A DNA stretch of 64,000 bases from Pseudoalteromonas sp. XMcav2-N (GTDB lineage: Bacteria; Pseudomonadota; Gammaproteobacteria; Enterobacterales; Alteromonadaceae). The notes under the pieces are model-generated. The model had not been told where the DNA came from. It did no database searches and was given only the letters and a program-made list of their open reading frames with translations. The first letter of the stretch is position 1, and each line of letters begins with the position of its first letter. The translations under genes were made by a program, and so were the position numbers. Positions 44,030-53,820 of this stretch are shown piece by piece. The stretch is from contig NZ_JAMXSF010000001.1 of the NCBI RefSeq assembly GCF_024124545.1, positions 186,001-250,000 on the forward strand, written 5' to 3'.

Positions 44030-45991
44030 TTACTTAAGATCAAAGTAACTGAGGTTAACACCCAGAACGTTTTCAACTTCCGAGTGTTTCTCCATTGGAG
44101 CACTGCCCGTTGAAAAGTTAGGCTCAATGTACTGGTTAATCAGCTTAGAAGCATTTTCTTCATAGGCAACTTTAATGGCTTCTGACGAACTGATGTGCGT
44201 TGTCTGCTCATAGACCTCGCTTAGTGGTTGTAGCCCAAACCCTTTTTTAAGCGCCAGATCGGTTGAGCGCAATGCGCCTTCTACCCACCCCTGATAATCA
44301 GAAAAGGCTTCACCACAGGTAAACAGATTCGGCAACGGCTCTGCCAGTTCTTCCATTACTTTTTTATCATCAGCGCCGACTGCCCATTGGTGCACACCGA
44401 ATCCAAACTGCTGGCTGGGCGGCACATCAAAGCGGACACCGCCTTGCCAAATTCGGGCGCTGGTCAGAATTGGCTCTGGCACATAATGTGTGTTGAAAAT
44501 ATCTTTGAAAAAGCGGGTAGCTTGCTCGACCACTGCGGTTGAGGCCGGGTAGATGTCGCCCGGGATATCGGTGACATATTTGTCCTGGTGTGGGTGATGA
44601 TAGGTTTCACCAATGTTTTGCAGCGCACTCCAGAAGTTAATATTCAGATAGTCACAGTAGATAGTCAGAGCCGCAGGGCGCTCGTACTTTTCGTTGCTAA
44701 TATGATCCAGTTTCGCCTGAGTACTCTCACTCGGGTCGGTTTTACGCTCCTGGTACATCAGGGCCGCGACTAATTCCTCATTGACCGCATAAAAGGGGTA
44801 AACAGAGCCGGTGGGCAGATCCGCAAAGTTCGGGCCAAATTCAACTGCCGGGCGCCCTGTGGTGCCGCGTCCCCACCAGGCATTGTCGTAATAAAGGTTG
44901 ATCTTGAGCAGGGGTTGGTTCGAGGTGGTTTGCAGGGTGTTCCACAGGTGTTCAGACCGTTCCTTATCCAGGGTATTAAACGCATTTGAGCGAACAAACA
45001 GTTTTTCCAGTGCCAGGCGAGGGAGCGCCAAAATGACTTTGTCGGCTGTTACTTTGCCCTTATGGCTGCGTCCACTGTCATCGGTGTGCAGATAATGCAA
45101 TTCATAGCGGTTGTCCGCCTCGAGATAAGAAATTTCCTCAATACTGGTTTGCAGGTGAATGTTGTCAGTGCCGATTTGATCTACAAGCGCATTCGGCAGG
45201 GTGCTGAACCCGTCTTTGAATGTTTTGAACTGGACACCCGCCGGGAAATCTTCCAACAATTGATAGGCTACCCCCGCATTCATTTGGGACAAAAAGGTAC
45301 CATTAAAGCCGAGTACCCGGTACAGCATGTTAATACATTCCTGAGAATAGCCCATCGCAGTGTACAGATCCCACAAGGTCCAGTCATTGAGGGGTTTTCC
45401 TTGCCACTGACATTCCAGGCGAAATGCTTGCCAGAACCCTGGGCCTCTGACGTCGGGGCGTGCCTTAAATTGTGGATTGGCTTGCAAAATTCGATTGAAC
45501 ACAACATTGACAATGTCTTTTGGATTAACCCCTTGCTCAGACGGAGCAAGGTTGTATAGTTCTGACCAAATCTTGTAATTGTCTTGTGCAGCGGTATTCA
45601 CACTGAAGCTCTTGCCGCGGAAAAACAGGCGATTGTCACCGCCACTGTTCATCGGGAAAGGAACTATCTGATCCTGCAAGTCCAGGTTCAGAAATAGCGC
45701 CATTAAATCGTCCATGCCATCAAATAAAAAGCGCATACCCCCTTGTTCTTCTTTTACCGTAATGGTGGGTGGGGTATTACTGTGTTGATTTTTGAATTGA
45801 ATTAAATCTGAGTCAAGCCGACCGCCGGTACGATTGGAACGCTCAAAGATAGCAAGTTTCTTACAGTCAGACTCATTTTGCAGGCGCCACGCACTGTATA
45901 GCCCAGCCATACCAGCACCGACAATGGCGACCTCAAGGTGTTTTGGGAGGCTTTTATCATCGATTTCATTGCCAAAAGAATAATGCGTCAT
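44030..45991 (-). CDS. Flavin-dependent amine / L-amino acid oxidase
   Basis: A 653-residue flavoprotein. VAIVGAGMAGLYSAW at about residues 23-37 and FERSNRTGGRL at about 50-60 are the FAD-binding motif and its basic partner; LFTCGEAFSDYQGWVEGAL near the C-terminus is the second flavin contact. No signal peptide is seen. It probably oxidises an amino acid to the 2-oxoacid with ammonia and hydrogen peroxide; in Pseudoalteromonas such oxidases can be antibacterial. The gene precedes a decarboxylase on the same strand and is divergent from a CadC-like regulator. Substrate is inferred to be an aromatic or bulky amino acid. Confidence 0.87.
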   Translation of the reverse strand: MTHYSFGNEIDDKSLPKHLEVAIVGAGMAGLYSAWRLQNESDCKKLAIFERSNRTGGRLDSDLIQFKNQHSNTPPTITVKEEQGGMRFLFDGMDDLMALFLNLDLQDQIVPFPMNSGGDNRLFFRGKSFSVNTAAQDNYKIWSELYNLAPSEQGVNPKDIVNVVFNRILQANPQFKARPDVRGPGFWQAFRLECQWQGKPLNDWTLWDLYTAMGYSQECINMLYRVLGFNGTFLSQMNAGVAYQLLEDFPAGVQFKTFKDGFSTLPNALVDQIGTDNIHLQTSIEEISYLEADNRYELHYLHTDDSGRSHKGKVTADKVILALPRLALEKLFVRSNAFNTLDKERSEHLWNTLQTTSNQPLLKINLYYDNAWWGRGTTGRPAVEFGPNFADLPTGSVYPFYAVNEELVAALMYQERKTDPSESTQAKLDHISNEKYERPAALTIYCDYLNINFWSALQNIGETYHHPHQDKYVTDIPGDIYPASTAVVEQATRFFKDIFNTHYVPEPILTSARIWQGGVRFDVPPSQQFGFGVHQWAVGADDKKVMEELAEPLPNLFTCGEAFSDYQGWVEGALRSTDLALKKGFGLQPLSEVYEQTTHISSSEAIKVAYEENASKLINQYIEPNFSTGSAPMEKHSEVENVLGVNLSYFDLK

Positions 45992-46399
45992 AGTAGTTCC
46001 TTAGTTTGTTATTTACCGTTTTTGTCACAAACGACGGCAACAATCTGTACGACGACTTCTGTTCAATTGTGCGGACTTGTTTTATTTGCCTTTCATCGGG
46101 TAGGGGGGCAAGCATGAGACGGGCGCAAATACTTAAGCCTTATTACAATGCTGACACCAAAAAGACATAACCCATATCAAATGTAGCACAAGGGTTAATT
46201 TTTATGCGTTTTGTATTCAATTAATCACATCAAATACACTATGCTATTGAATATTTTGAGGTTAAATTTTTCCATCATTCTAACCCTCTGTAGTAAGTCT
46301 GCTTTTCAGGGACTTGAGCCAGACGAGGAAATATTGCACACTCATGACGGGAACATCGGCCTGTACGGTGTGTGTACTGTGAATCTGAGAGATGGATCT
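45992..46399. other. Divergent control region of oxidase and CadC-like regulator
   Basis: 408 bases between the oxidase start (minus) and the regulator start (plus). A TTGTAT-N18-TACACT promoter for the regulator sits at 46211-46240. The plus frame is open from 46211, but its first 63 residues have no domain and no ribosome site. Confidence 0.5.
46211..46240 (+). promoter_or_regulatory. Possible promoter of CadC-like regulator
   Basis: TTGTAT at 46211-46216 and TACACT at 46235-46240 with 18-base spacing, about 160 bases before the preferred ATG. Both hexamers are imperfect. Confidence 0.35.
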
Positions 46400-48031
46400 A
46401 TGCGTTATCTGCTCAACAATGTCGAGATAGACCTGATTAAAGGCACGGCAACGACCCAAGACGGGTCACAAGATATCAGAGCCAAGACGCTGGCGGTCCT
46501 GCAGGTACTGATCCTACATTCAGATGAGATTGTAACCAAGACACAGCTGCTTGATACGGTATGGCGAGGCGTTGTTGTTCAGGAACAGGTACTGGTGCAG
46601 TCTGTCCGCGAACTCCGGGAAATCTTCGGGGCAGACGCCATCAAAACACATCCGCGTATTGGCTACCAGCTAACCCTGGAACCTGTTCCGGTAAGTATTT
46701 CAAAACAAGCTCAAAAATACCCTCTCGCGGTGCTATTAAGTGTTTTGGTATTGGCGATGGCCTGGGTACTGCTGAGTCAATGGCGGGAAACGGACCTGTC
46801 ATCTGAACGCTACCCTACCGTGGCATTTTTGCCAGTCGACAACGCTATACTTGACGATGTGCATGTTGCGGTCCCCCTCACAGGGCTGACATACCTCAGT
46901 GAGCATACCCAGCAAGAGTCTGCGCTGCCTGTTGTTACAGCGGAGCATGTATTGACCACTATATCTCATAGTCCCTGGTATTCTGACGATACGGCACAGA
47001 TCAGACTCTCGCGGCGACAAGACGTTCTGCAACTACTGGAGCGATTGGGTGCTGATTTACTGATCGAAACGCGCCTGAGTGGCTTTCCGCAAGACATGCA
47101 ATTGCAATATACCTTGCATTTCAAACACAGTGAAGAGCAAGGAGTGGTGTTTGCTGCCAGCCCAAAGCGTGCTTATCAGGCCCTGATAACGCGATTGACG
47201 GCCCGCTATGGTGAACCATCTCAGACACTGCAAACGCAGCGAAATTTGGATTTTAGCAATGAGGCATTTGCCAGAGGAGTGCAGTTATATCTGTCACGTA
47301 ATTACCTGGATGCGATAGCTTTATTACGCTCTGCGCTCAGTCATTCTGACGATCCTTTAACTGTCAGACGTTACCTTGCCGCAAGCCTGGCAAATCAGGG
47401 AGACGTTTCGGCTGCTCTGGCGTTGTTACAGCAAAATATCGCTGAAAAAGGCACCGCCCCAGTCATCCGCCGTGAGCGTATGCGGGCTAATCTGATGACC
47501 GGTTATTTGTTGGTGAACTGGCCGCAGGCAGATGATCGTGCCCATGAGCTTGAACGTGCACAGCAATATATTGCAACCGCTCATGAGCAGGCCACAGATA
47601 ATGCAGACCAGTTGTTTATCGCGTATGCACTTGAAGAGCTGGGCAAGATTAAACGTATTCAGGGCAGATATAGCGAGGCGTCTCGCTTGCTGCACTCGGC
47701 ATTAGGCTATCATCAGCGGTTCGATGCAATCTATGGTCAGACCAATGCACTTATCGAGCTGGCTCGAATTGCAACCGAACTGGGAGAACTGAAAGAGGCT
47801 GCACGCCTGTTTGAACAGGCGCATCAGGTGGCAAAGGCGAGTAACGCCATCCCCAATCAAATCTGGATTTGGCTGGCCCAGGCTGATCTGCTACGTCAGT
47901 CACAGCAGGTTGAGCAGGCGCATCGGCTGGCGTCACGTGCCAGAGCATTGGCGCGTGATGCCGATGACCCTGTGTTGATTGAGCGGGTTGAAGCCTGGTT
48001 TGCCCGGGCGCCTATATACACAGTCAATTGA
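46400..48031 (+). CDS. CadC/ToxR-like membrane regulator with TPR repeats
   Basis: A 543-residue protein from ATG 46400. An OmpR-type winged helix occupies residues 1 to about 95 (IVTKTQLLDTVWRGVVVQEQ, ending IKTHPRIGYQLTL), one membrane helix lies at about 103-122, and the periplasmic part has TPR-like helical repeats from about 250 to the end (FARGVQLYLSRNYLDAIALL, EASRLLHSALGYH). GAGAG lies about eight bases upstream of ATG. It is divergent from the oxidase-decarboxylase operon and is its likely regulator. It converges with the GH16 gene. Confidence 0.82.
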   Translation: MRYLLNNVEIDLIKGTATTQDGSQDIRAKTLAVLQVLILHSDEIVTKTQLLDTVWRGVVVQEQVLVQSVRELREIFGADAIKTHPRIGYQLTLEPVPVSISKQAQKYPLAVLLSVLVLAMAWVLLSQWRETDLSSERYPTVAFLPVDNAILDDVHVAVPLTGLTYLSEHTQQESALPVVTAEHVLTTISHSPWYSDDTAQIRLSRRQDVLQLLERLGADLLIETRLSGFPQDMQLQYTLHFKHSEEQGVVFAASPKRAYQALITRLTARYGEPSQTLQTQRNLDFSNEAFARGVQLYLSRNYLDAIALLRSALSHSDDPLTVRRYLAASLANQGDVSAALALLQQNIAEKGTAPVIRRERMRANLMTGYLLVNWPQADDRAHELERAQQYIATAHEQATDNADQLFIAYALEELGKIKRIQGRYSEASRLLHSALGYHQRFDAIYGQTNALIELARIATELGELKEAARLFEQAHQVAKASNAIPNQIWIWLAQADLLRQSQQVEQAHRLASRARALARDADDPVLIERVEAWFARAPIYTVN

Positions 48032-48055
48032 CACCTTACGGTTCAGATGGGCTGC

Positions 48056-48973
48056 TCACAGGCTGCAATAGTCCGCATACTCAGACGGGGCTACGGTATC
48101 TTTTTGTTTAATGTTTCGGCTTCGTAATTGTTGAACCTGTTTGCTGACTTCATTGACCGCAACAATGCTGTCTTTAACAAAATAAACCCAGTCAACATCC
48201 TGATAATACTGACGCATTTCACTGGAGTTTACGATTTTATTTGGGTCAAACCACTGATTGAAGTTTATCGACATTGCGACTTCCGGATAAACATCGCTGC
48301 CATGCTCTGCGTACAACTTACCGTTGATGTAGTATTTTAAGGTCTCATTGCCCACGTGCAAAACCAGCGTATTCCATCCCTCCAGTGGGTTTATGTCGTA
48401 ATCGTATGCATTCACTTTGGTCCAGGGCGTAAGCTGAAAGGTTTCCCAGGAGGTAGCAAACAGAGCGTGTCTGTCGGTACCCCAGCCACCATTGGGCAAG
48501 TATTCAAAGTCCATTTCACTATAGTTTTTATCCATAGGTGCAGCCAAAGGGCTGATAGCATAGAAAGTCTGGATCACACCATCTCCATCGGGTCCGTACT
48601 GTGGCTTGTCAGTGAAATACACCCGGGCAGCATAGGTGCCTTCCAGATATTTCCGCTTGTGACAGACCTGTACATGACGGGTATTTGCTGCGCTACCATC
48701 CGTTTTAGATGTTAAGCGCATGACCCGATTGTCAGGGTTGTGTGGGTCGACATGAAAGCTCACACCTTCGTGCCACCAGATGGCGTTTTTGATCCCCGGG
48801 TGGCCGATGTCAGAGCGAAGTTGCCAGCCATGCTTTTGTGCCTCAGCAAAGCGTGTATAACTGAAGTCATCAAACATGATCTGGGTGGGTTGCGCGCCCA
48901 GAGGTTGACTGGCACAGGCTACCAACATACTGGCACCTAAGGTGGTCATAGAAAAAAAGACGGGGTTTTTCAT
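48056..48973 (-). CDS. GH16-family glycoside hydrolase-like lipoprotein
   Basis: A 305-residue protein with a lipoprotein signal (SMLVACASQ, lipid on the first Cys, about residue 19), so it should sit in a membrane on the periplasmic side or outside. The catalytic ExDxE lies near residues 153-157 (YSEMDFEYLP), the mark of GH16 beta-glucan, agarase or carrageenase enzymes, with WWHEGVSF and the WNTLVLHVGNETLKYYING strands typical of the jelly roll. It could trim a marine polysaccharide. Substrate is not clear, and there are no sugar-transport genes beside it. Confidence 0.83.
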   Translation of the reverse strand: MKNPVFFSMTTLGASMLVACASQPLGAQPTQIMFDDFSYTRFAEAQKHGWQLRSDIGHPGIKNAIWWHEGVSFHVDPHNPDNRVMRLTSKTDGSAANTRHVQVCHKRKYLEGTYAARVYFTDKPQYGPDGDGVIQTFYAISPLAAPMDKNYSEMDFEYLPNGGWGTDRHALFATSWETFQLTPWTKVNAYDYDINPLEGWNTLVLHVGNETLKYYINGKLYAEHGSDVYPEVAMSINFNQWFDPNKIVNSSEMRQYYQDVDWVYFVKDSIVAVNEVSKQVQQLRSRNIKQKDTVAPSEYADYCSL

Positions 48974-49104
48974 CGCGTATTCCTTATTGTTATTGGACAG
49001 GAACAGCGTTGACTGCAGGCACGAGATAAGCCAGTTAAAAATGTTTAAATTGGCTTGCCGAGCATATTAAAAAATATTAAATTGTTGATTTTATTGAATT
49101 GATT

Positions 49105-49144
49105 ATAAAAAATGAGCCTTAGCTCTTCCTTAAGCAGGCTCATT
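49105..49144 (-). terminator. Rho-independent terminator of RND operon
   Basis: AATGAGCCT and AGGCTCATT pair over nine bases (49111-49144), and on the minus strand TTTTTT follows. It lies about 15 bases beyond the RND adaptor stop. Confidence 0.9.
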
Positions 49145-49158
49145 GGGCTAGTAAGCTT

Positions 49159-50247
49159 TTAATTTTGCACGTCGACTTCCTGGCCATTGGTCAGTCGTTC
49201 CGCTCCGCGTACCGCAACTCTGTCTCCTGCCAGCAGCTGGTGGTCCGGTTTAGGGGCAATGGCGACCAGTTTGCCCTGACCTTTACCAACCGTTACTGGC
49301 ACCTGAGTGGCGGTGTTATTGTCTTCAATTTTGACTACATGGACTCCCTGCTTACGCAGGATTAGGGCATCGCGATTTACCAATAATGCTTGCTCACTGG
49401 CGGCGAGTGGTACTTTGACATCGACAAGTTGCCCGACGGCCCAGTGGTGTTTGTCAGCTGGGACATTTTGTTGCTCTAGCATGGCACGCACTTCAAAGGT
49501 CTGTGAACGAGGATCGGTGGCAGGGATCACGGCACTGATGCGCGCGGATGTGGTCTGCGGGGCATCCAGATTGCCTGCGCTGACAGGAAGTGTCTGCCCC
49601 ACACTCAGATAACGGAGGTACTTGACCGGCACATAAAGACGGGCTTCTAGCTGATGTATATCTACCAGGTTGAGTAATTCATCAGCCCGACTCACGTCGC
49701 GACCTGCACGGTGATAGCGTTTGCTAACGGTCCCCGCAAACGGGGCTTTCACGGTGGCGCGGTTGAGCTTGTCTTCTATGACTTTGAGCTCAACCTGTGC
49801 AAGGGCAATATCAGAGCGCACCAGATCATGTGCATTTTGAACCTTGTCCACCTGACTGGCCGCAGCACTGCTGGTTTTGGCCAGCTCTTTGAGGCGTGTC
49901 AGTTCCTGTTGCTGAAAACGCAAATTGACTTGAGCACGCTGAAGCATTTCTTGCTGACGCGCTTTTTCAAGTTCCAGAGGCAGCGTATCCATGCGCACGA
50001 GTACATCGCCCTCAGCAACTTCAAGGCCAGGCTCGGCAACATATTGCAATCTGCCGGTGACACCTGCGGTGATCACCATATCGCGCTTACCGTGTAAGGT
50101 ACCATTTACGGCCAGTTCACTGGTGAGTTGACCCTGAGACACAGGCTCTACAGCGACGGGTTGTGCGGCATCAGCCTGCTGACTGAAGGTTACTGCACCG
50201 GCGACAATAAGGGTGACCAGTGCGCACTTAAATTGATTTGCAAACAT
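49159..50247 (-). CDS. RND efflux periplasmic adaptor (membrane fusion protein)
   Basis: A 362-residue protein with a signal peptide (ALVTLIVAGAVTFSQQADA), a lipoyl-type half (VTGRLQYVAEPGLEVAEGDVLVRMD, in two pieces around a coiled coil at about 85-150), and a beta-barrel. It links the RND pump to an outer-membrane channel. It starts nine bases after the permease stop. No TolC-type gene is in the window. The order permease then adaptor is the reverse of the usual one. Confidence 0.9.
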   Translation of the reverse strand: MFANQFKCALVTLIVAGAVTFSQQADAAQPVAVEPVSQGQLTSELAVNGTLHGKRDMVITAGVTGRLQYVAEPGLEVAEGDVLVRMDTLPLELEKARQQEMLQRAQVNLRFQQQELTRLKELAKTSSAAASQVDKVQNAHDLVRSDIALAQVELKVIEDKLNRATVKAPFAGTVSKRYHRAGRDVSRADELLNLVDIHQLEARLYVPVKYLRYLSVGQTLPVSAGNLDAPQTTSARISAVIPATDPRSQTFEVRAMLEQQNVPADKHHWAVGQLVDVKVPLAASEQALLVNRDALILRKQGVHVVKIEDNNTATQVPVTVGKGQGKLVAIAPKPDHQLLAGDRVAVRGAERLTNGQEVDVQN

Positions 50248-50256
50248 AAGGGTCTC

Positions 50257-53200
50257 CTATTGATTCGCGACCAGATTTAACTGAGGTTTAGTATTGTTAT
50301 TAGCTTTAGGGGTTGGTTTTTTATCACTGCCAAGCTGCAGCAGACTGGGCATGAGTACCAGGGTAAACAACGCACTGATCGCCATGCCGCCGACGATAAC
50401 GGTCGCCAGGCCTCGATAAATTTCTGACCCCACGCCAGGCATTAACATCAGAGGCAGCATGCCAAATAGGCTGGTCAGCGTACTTAAATAAACTGGACGC
50501 GCGCGCATCAATACTGCCTGTTCAACGGCATCGCGACGGTCCATTCCCTGAGCCTGAGCATGACGTGTTTGATCGACAAGCAAAATGGCATTATTAACGA
50601 CCAGACCCAGCAAGATGATAAAGCCTATCATGGTAAGTAGATCTAACGACTGAAAGGTAAACAGATTCAAGACATAGAGCGCCAGCACACCACCAGCAAT
50701 GGCCAATGGCATCACCAGTAATACCAAAGCACTGTCGCGGACCGATTTAAATAATGCCGTCATCAGTAAGAACAAGATAAATAGCGCCAGGAAGAAGTTG
50801 AGTGTCATTTCCTCGATTGCACTATTCATTTTTTGGGCGTTGCCGCCCAGAATGACGCCGGCGGTTTCGGGCAGCTGGGCTTTGATCTTGGGCATCACCT
50901 GCTCAGCCAGAATCGCCTGCGCCTGTTGCAGGCTCATTTCGGCGGGCGGCGTCACTATGATGCTGACAGTACGACGGCCGTTGATCCTTTGTAGCTGACT
51001 GGGCCCGACAGTACGTGTCACTTCTGCAAGTTCCCCTAAAGTCTGGATCCCGGCATCTGGTGTGAATAAAGGCAATGCTTTGAGCTCTTCTGGTGTCTGC
51101 CAGGCTTGGGCACGTAAAATCACGTTCATGCGCTCGTTACCGTTAAAATACTCGTTAATAAACAGGCCACCCGTAAAGGCCTGAACAGCCTGAGAGACAT
51201 CCTGACGGGTCAGCCCCGCTTGAGTAATTCGCCGGTCATTGGGCTGCAGCCTGAGTTCGGGCTCCGCCATATCAAGGCGAGGTTGTGGTCGGGCTGTGGC
51301 CTCAGGCATGGCGGTTTGCACTGCCTGCAGTGCCACTTCAGCACCAGCGATAAGGTCGTCCATATCTGGTCCGGTAAGCTCAATATTGATGTCGCGGCCA
51401 TCACCGCCATTGGCAATGTTAATCATCGAACCGCGGAAAAAGAACACCTGAGTATCGGGCAGGTCGACAAAGATCTCCTCTCTGGCGACCTGCATGAGCT
51501 CTTCAACACGCTGTGGGTCGGCTGAATAGATAAACCCCCCTGCGTTCGCACCAAAAATATAGAAATTGAAGTCCTTAATACTCGGTTGCTTTTCGCCGTG
51601 ATAATAAGGCATCAGGCGCGCACGGACTCGTTTGAGTAACTCCTCCTCCATATAAGCCATGTTTCCGCCTGGCGGCGTAATCAGATTGAAGAAGAAGCCG
51701 TCGGTAGGTGCGCGAGGCATGAAATCGGTTTTTGGCAACATCGTAAGGGTCACTATCGCGGAGCCACCCAGTAGCGCACAGACCCAGCTCAGTTGTTTGA
51801 CCTTGCTGTTAGTCAGACGCATGATCAGGGTTGTCAGCTTCTGCCAGTAATGCTTATATGGGTCGGTTTGTGTTTTGCTATCCGGCAGGTATCGATTGGC
51901 AACCGGGATAATGGTTAAGGCACAGACCATAGAGGCAACTACGGCTATAGAGAGTGTCAGGGCCAGATCTGAAAACAGTTGCCCTTCAATGCCCGCCATA
52001 AAAAGAATGGGGAGGAAGATAGCGACACTGGTCGCGGTAGAGGCAAATAAGGCTCCGGCTACTTGCCCCGCACCACGTAACGCCGCTTTGTAATTGTCGA
52101 ACCCATTAGATTTCAATCGGGTAATGTTTTCCTGCACGATAATTGCGGCATCTAATACCAGACCAACGGCAAACGCCAGGCCTGCCAGCGAAATAACGTT
52201 CAGACTACGTTCGAAGGCGCTCAGTGCAAGAAACGCGACCATCAGAGAAACGGGGATAGTCGCAGCAATAATCAGCGTGGTTTTTATGCCCCTGAAGAAT
52301 AACCACAAAATGGCCAGCGACAGTAATACGCCGAGTCCGAGGTTACTCTTGACCAACAGTAATGCATTGCGGATATGGACGGACGCATCGTAGCTCAGCT
52401 CAATCGAAATGCCGGCCTCAGGTAGTGGTCCTGCATTTAAATCATTGATGGCTTGATTGATGCCGTCGAGCAGAGCAACTGTATTCGCACCGTTTGCTCT
52501 GGACACAGTAATGTAATAGGCCGGTTTACCATTTCGACCGCTCATTGCTCGTCGATCTGAGTAGGTTTCGGCAACAGTGGCGACATCACCCAGGTAGATG
52601 GGTCGCTCCTGAGAATAGCCAATACGCATTTGTAGCATATCTTGCAGGTCATATTGGCCGGTAAAGCGCACGGTATACTGGCGTCGGCCAACGTCCGCAA
52701 GACCTCCTGAGGTGTCTCTGGAGCTGGCAAGCGTTTGTCTGATCTGTCCCAGTGAGATGCCTAATGCGGCGGCTTTATGAGGGTCAAAGGTTATCCGTAA
52801 TTCTTTCGGTCTTTCACTGGCCAAATTGACTCGGGCCACGCCGGGAATGCTGGCCAGGCGAGGTTCAATCAGCTCTTCTATGGTTTTTTGATACTGAGCC
52901 ATGTCCAGGTCTAAGCCATCTCCCCCAACGTTGAGCGGGGTTACGAGCAAGGAGGCGGCATTAGGTCCGGCTGGACCACCATTGCCACCGGCACTGACAA
53001 CAGGGTCAATGGCATCCAGCGGTAGTGGCGGCGCCTGATTCAGGTTGGTCAGGACATCCAGCATGGCTTGCTGCATATCGGTTCCGACGGCAAAAGTTAA
53101 CGAGATAAAGCCGTTACCTCGATTTATGGTGGTGTTAACTTCCAGCGCGCCTGGGGTATTTTTAACTGCGTTTTCGAGTGGTTCAATGATCACCGACTCT

Positions 53201-53388
53201 ATCTCTTCGGGGGCCGCTTCCCGCCAGCCAGAAAATATGGTTATTTGTGGTTGTTCTATATCTGGTGTCAGCTGGATTGGTAACTTAAAAATACTGAGAA
53301 TGCCAAACAGTATTAGCAGCACCAGGATCACCACGACAGCAGCGGGGTTTTTCAATGAATTGCGTGTCAGGTTCATAACAACGTCCAA
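50257..53388 (-). CDS. RND-family efflux permease
   Basis: A 1043-residue inner-membrane pump with twelve predicted membrane segments and two large periplasmic loops. The helix-4 relay reads GLVLDAAIIVQENI, with one aspartate where AcrB has two; single-Asp relays also occur in metal-type pumps such as CusA, so this is not by itself a defect. LIMLRARPVYLSTLTS-like text is seen in the second half. It exports drugs, dyes or metals by proton antiport. Cotranscribed with the adaptor gene. Confidence 0.92.
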   Translation of the reverse strand: MDVVMNLTRNSLKNPAAVVVILVLLILFGILSIFKLPIQLTPDIEQPQITIFSGWREAAPEEIESVIIEPLENAVKNTPGALEVNTTINRGNGFISLTFAVGTDMQQAMLDVLTNLNQAPPLPLDAIDPVVSAGGNGGPAGPNAASLLVTPLNVGGDGLDLDMAQYQKTIEELIEPRLASIPGVARVNLASERPKELRITFDPHKAAALGISLGQIRQTLASSRDTSGGLADVGRRQYTVRFTGQYDLQDMLQMRIGYSQERPIYLGDVATVAETYSDRRAMSGRNGKPAYYITVSRANGANTVALLDGINQAINDLNAGPLPEAGISIELSYDASVHIRNALLLVKSNLGLGVLLSLAILWLFFRGIKTTLIIAATIPVSLMVAFLALSAFERSLNVISLAGLAFAVGLVLDAAIIVQENITRLKSNGFDNYKAALRGAGQVAGALFASTATSVAIFLPILFMAGIEGQLFSDLALTLSIAVVASMVCALTIIPVANRYLPDSKTQTDPYKHYWQKLTTLIMRLTNSKVKQLSWVCALLGGSAIVTLTMLPKTDFMPRAPTDGFFFNLITPPGGNMAYMEEELLKRVRARLMPYYHGEKQPSIKDFNFYIFGANAGGFIYSADPQRVEELMQVAREEIFVDLPDTQVFFFRGSMINIANGGDGRDINIELTGPDMDDLIAGAEVALQAVQTAMPEATARPQPRLDMAEPELRLQPNDRRITQAGLTRQDVSQAVQAFTGGLFINEYFNGNERMNVILRAQAWQTPEELKALPLFTPDAGIQTLGELAEVTRTVGPSQLQRINGRRTVSIIVTPPAEMSLQQAQAILAEQVMPKIKAQLPETAGVILGGNAQKMNSAIEEMTLNFFLALFILFLLMTALFKSVRDSALVLLVMPLAIAGGVLALYVLNLFTFQSLDLLTMIGFIILLGLVVNNAILLVDQTRHAQAQGMDRRDAVEQAVLMRARPVYLSTLTSLFGMLPLMLMPGVGSEIYRGLATVIVGGMAISALFTLVLMPSLLQLGSDKKPTPKANNNTKPQLNLVANQ

Positions 53389-53820
53389 GTGTTGAGCTTC
53401 ACTGTGCAGTTTAATGAAATGACAAAAAACTGCTAGCGGCAGGTAAGTCTGTACTTTTGAAAATCACGACAAATAGCAACATATTAGCGGTGATTTACCA
53501 TGTTGTAATACCTTGTAACGATTTTACAGAGTCAGACACAGTTTCAATCCCCAACTGAAGTCACAGCCTGGCTGTTTTTTAGGCATCAATCAGAGCAATG
53601 ACCGTAATTTGATTACCGAGCTAGCTGTACACCGGACCCCAGGTGCTTGGGTTATTCTTTTCTCAATTCACAGCAAAAAATTTCATGAAAAAATTCATTA
53701 ATTGACTACTTTTTGACAACAATTTCCGGTAAGCTGCGCGCGCATTCTGGAGGATGCCCGCATTTGCCATGCAGGGTTTCGATCTAACCGAGATAAATTG
53801 AGCTTAGAAGGAGAGTTGAG
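53389..53820. other. Gap between RND permease and small duplicated-repeat gene
   Basis: 432 bases, AT-rich in the right half, with no gene I can support. It contains the 10-base palindrome TTTCATGAAA at 53681-53690 and a TTGACA at 53713-53718 without a good -10. It must hold the promoters of both divergent genes. Confidence 0.55.

Noticed and set aside
43610-44113. 167-residue plus-strand frame over the decarboxylase and oxidase genes
   Set aside because: It is antisense to two well-supported enzymes and lacks any domain.
46211-46399. Upstream extension of the CadC-like regulator
   Set aside because: These 63 codons have no ribosome site and no domain; the winged-helix domain starts right after ATG 46400, and the extension overlaps a promoter-like pair.
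50257-53388. Loss of one relay aspartate in the RND permease as a sign of a broken pump
   Set aside because: Single-Asp helix-4 relays are normal in some RND branches such as CusA, and the frame is full length with intact neighbours.
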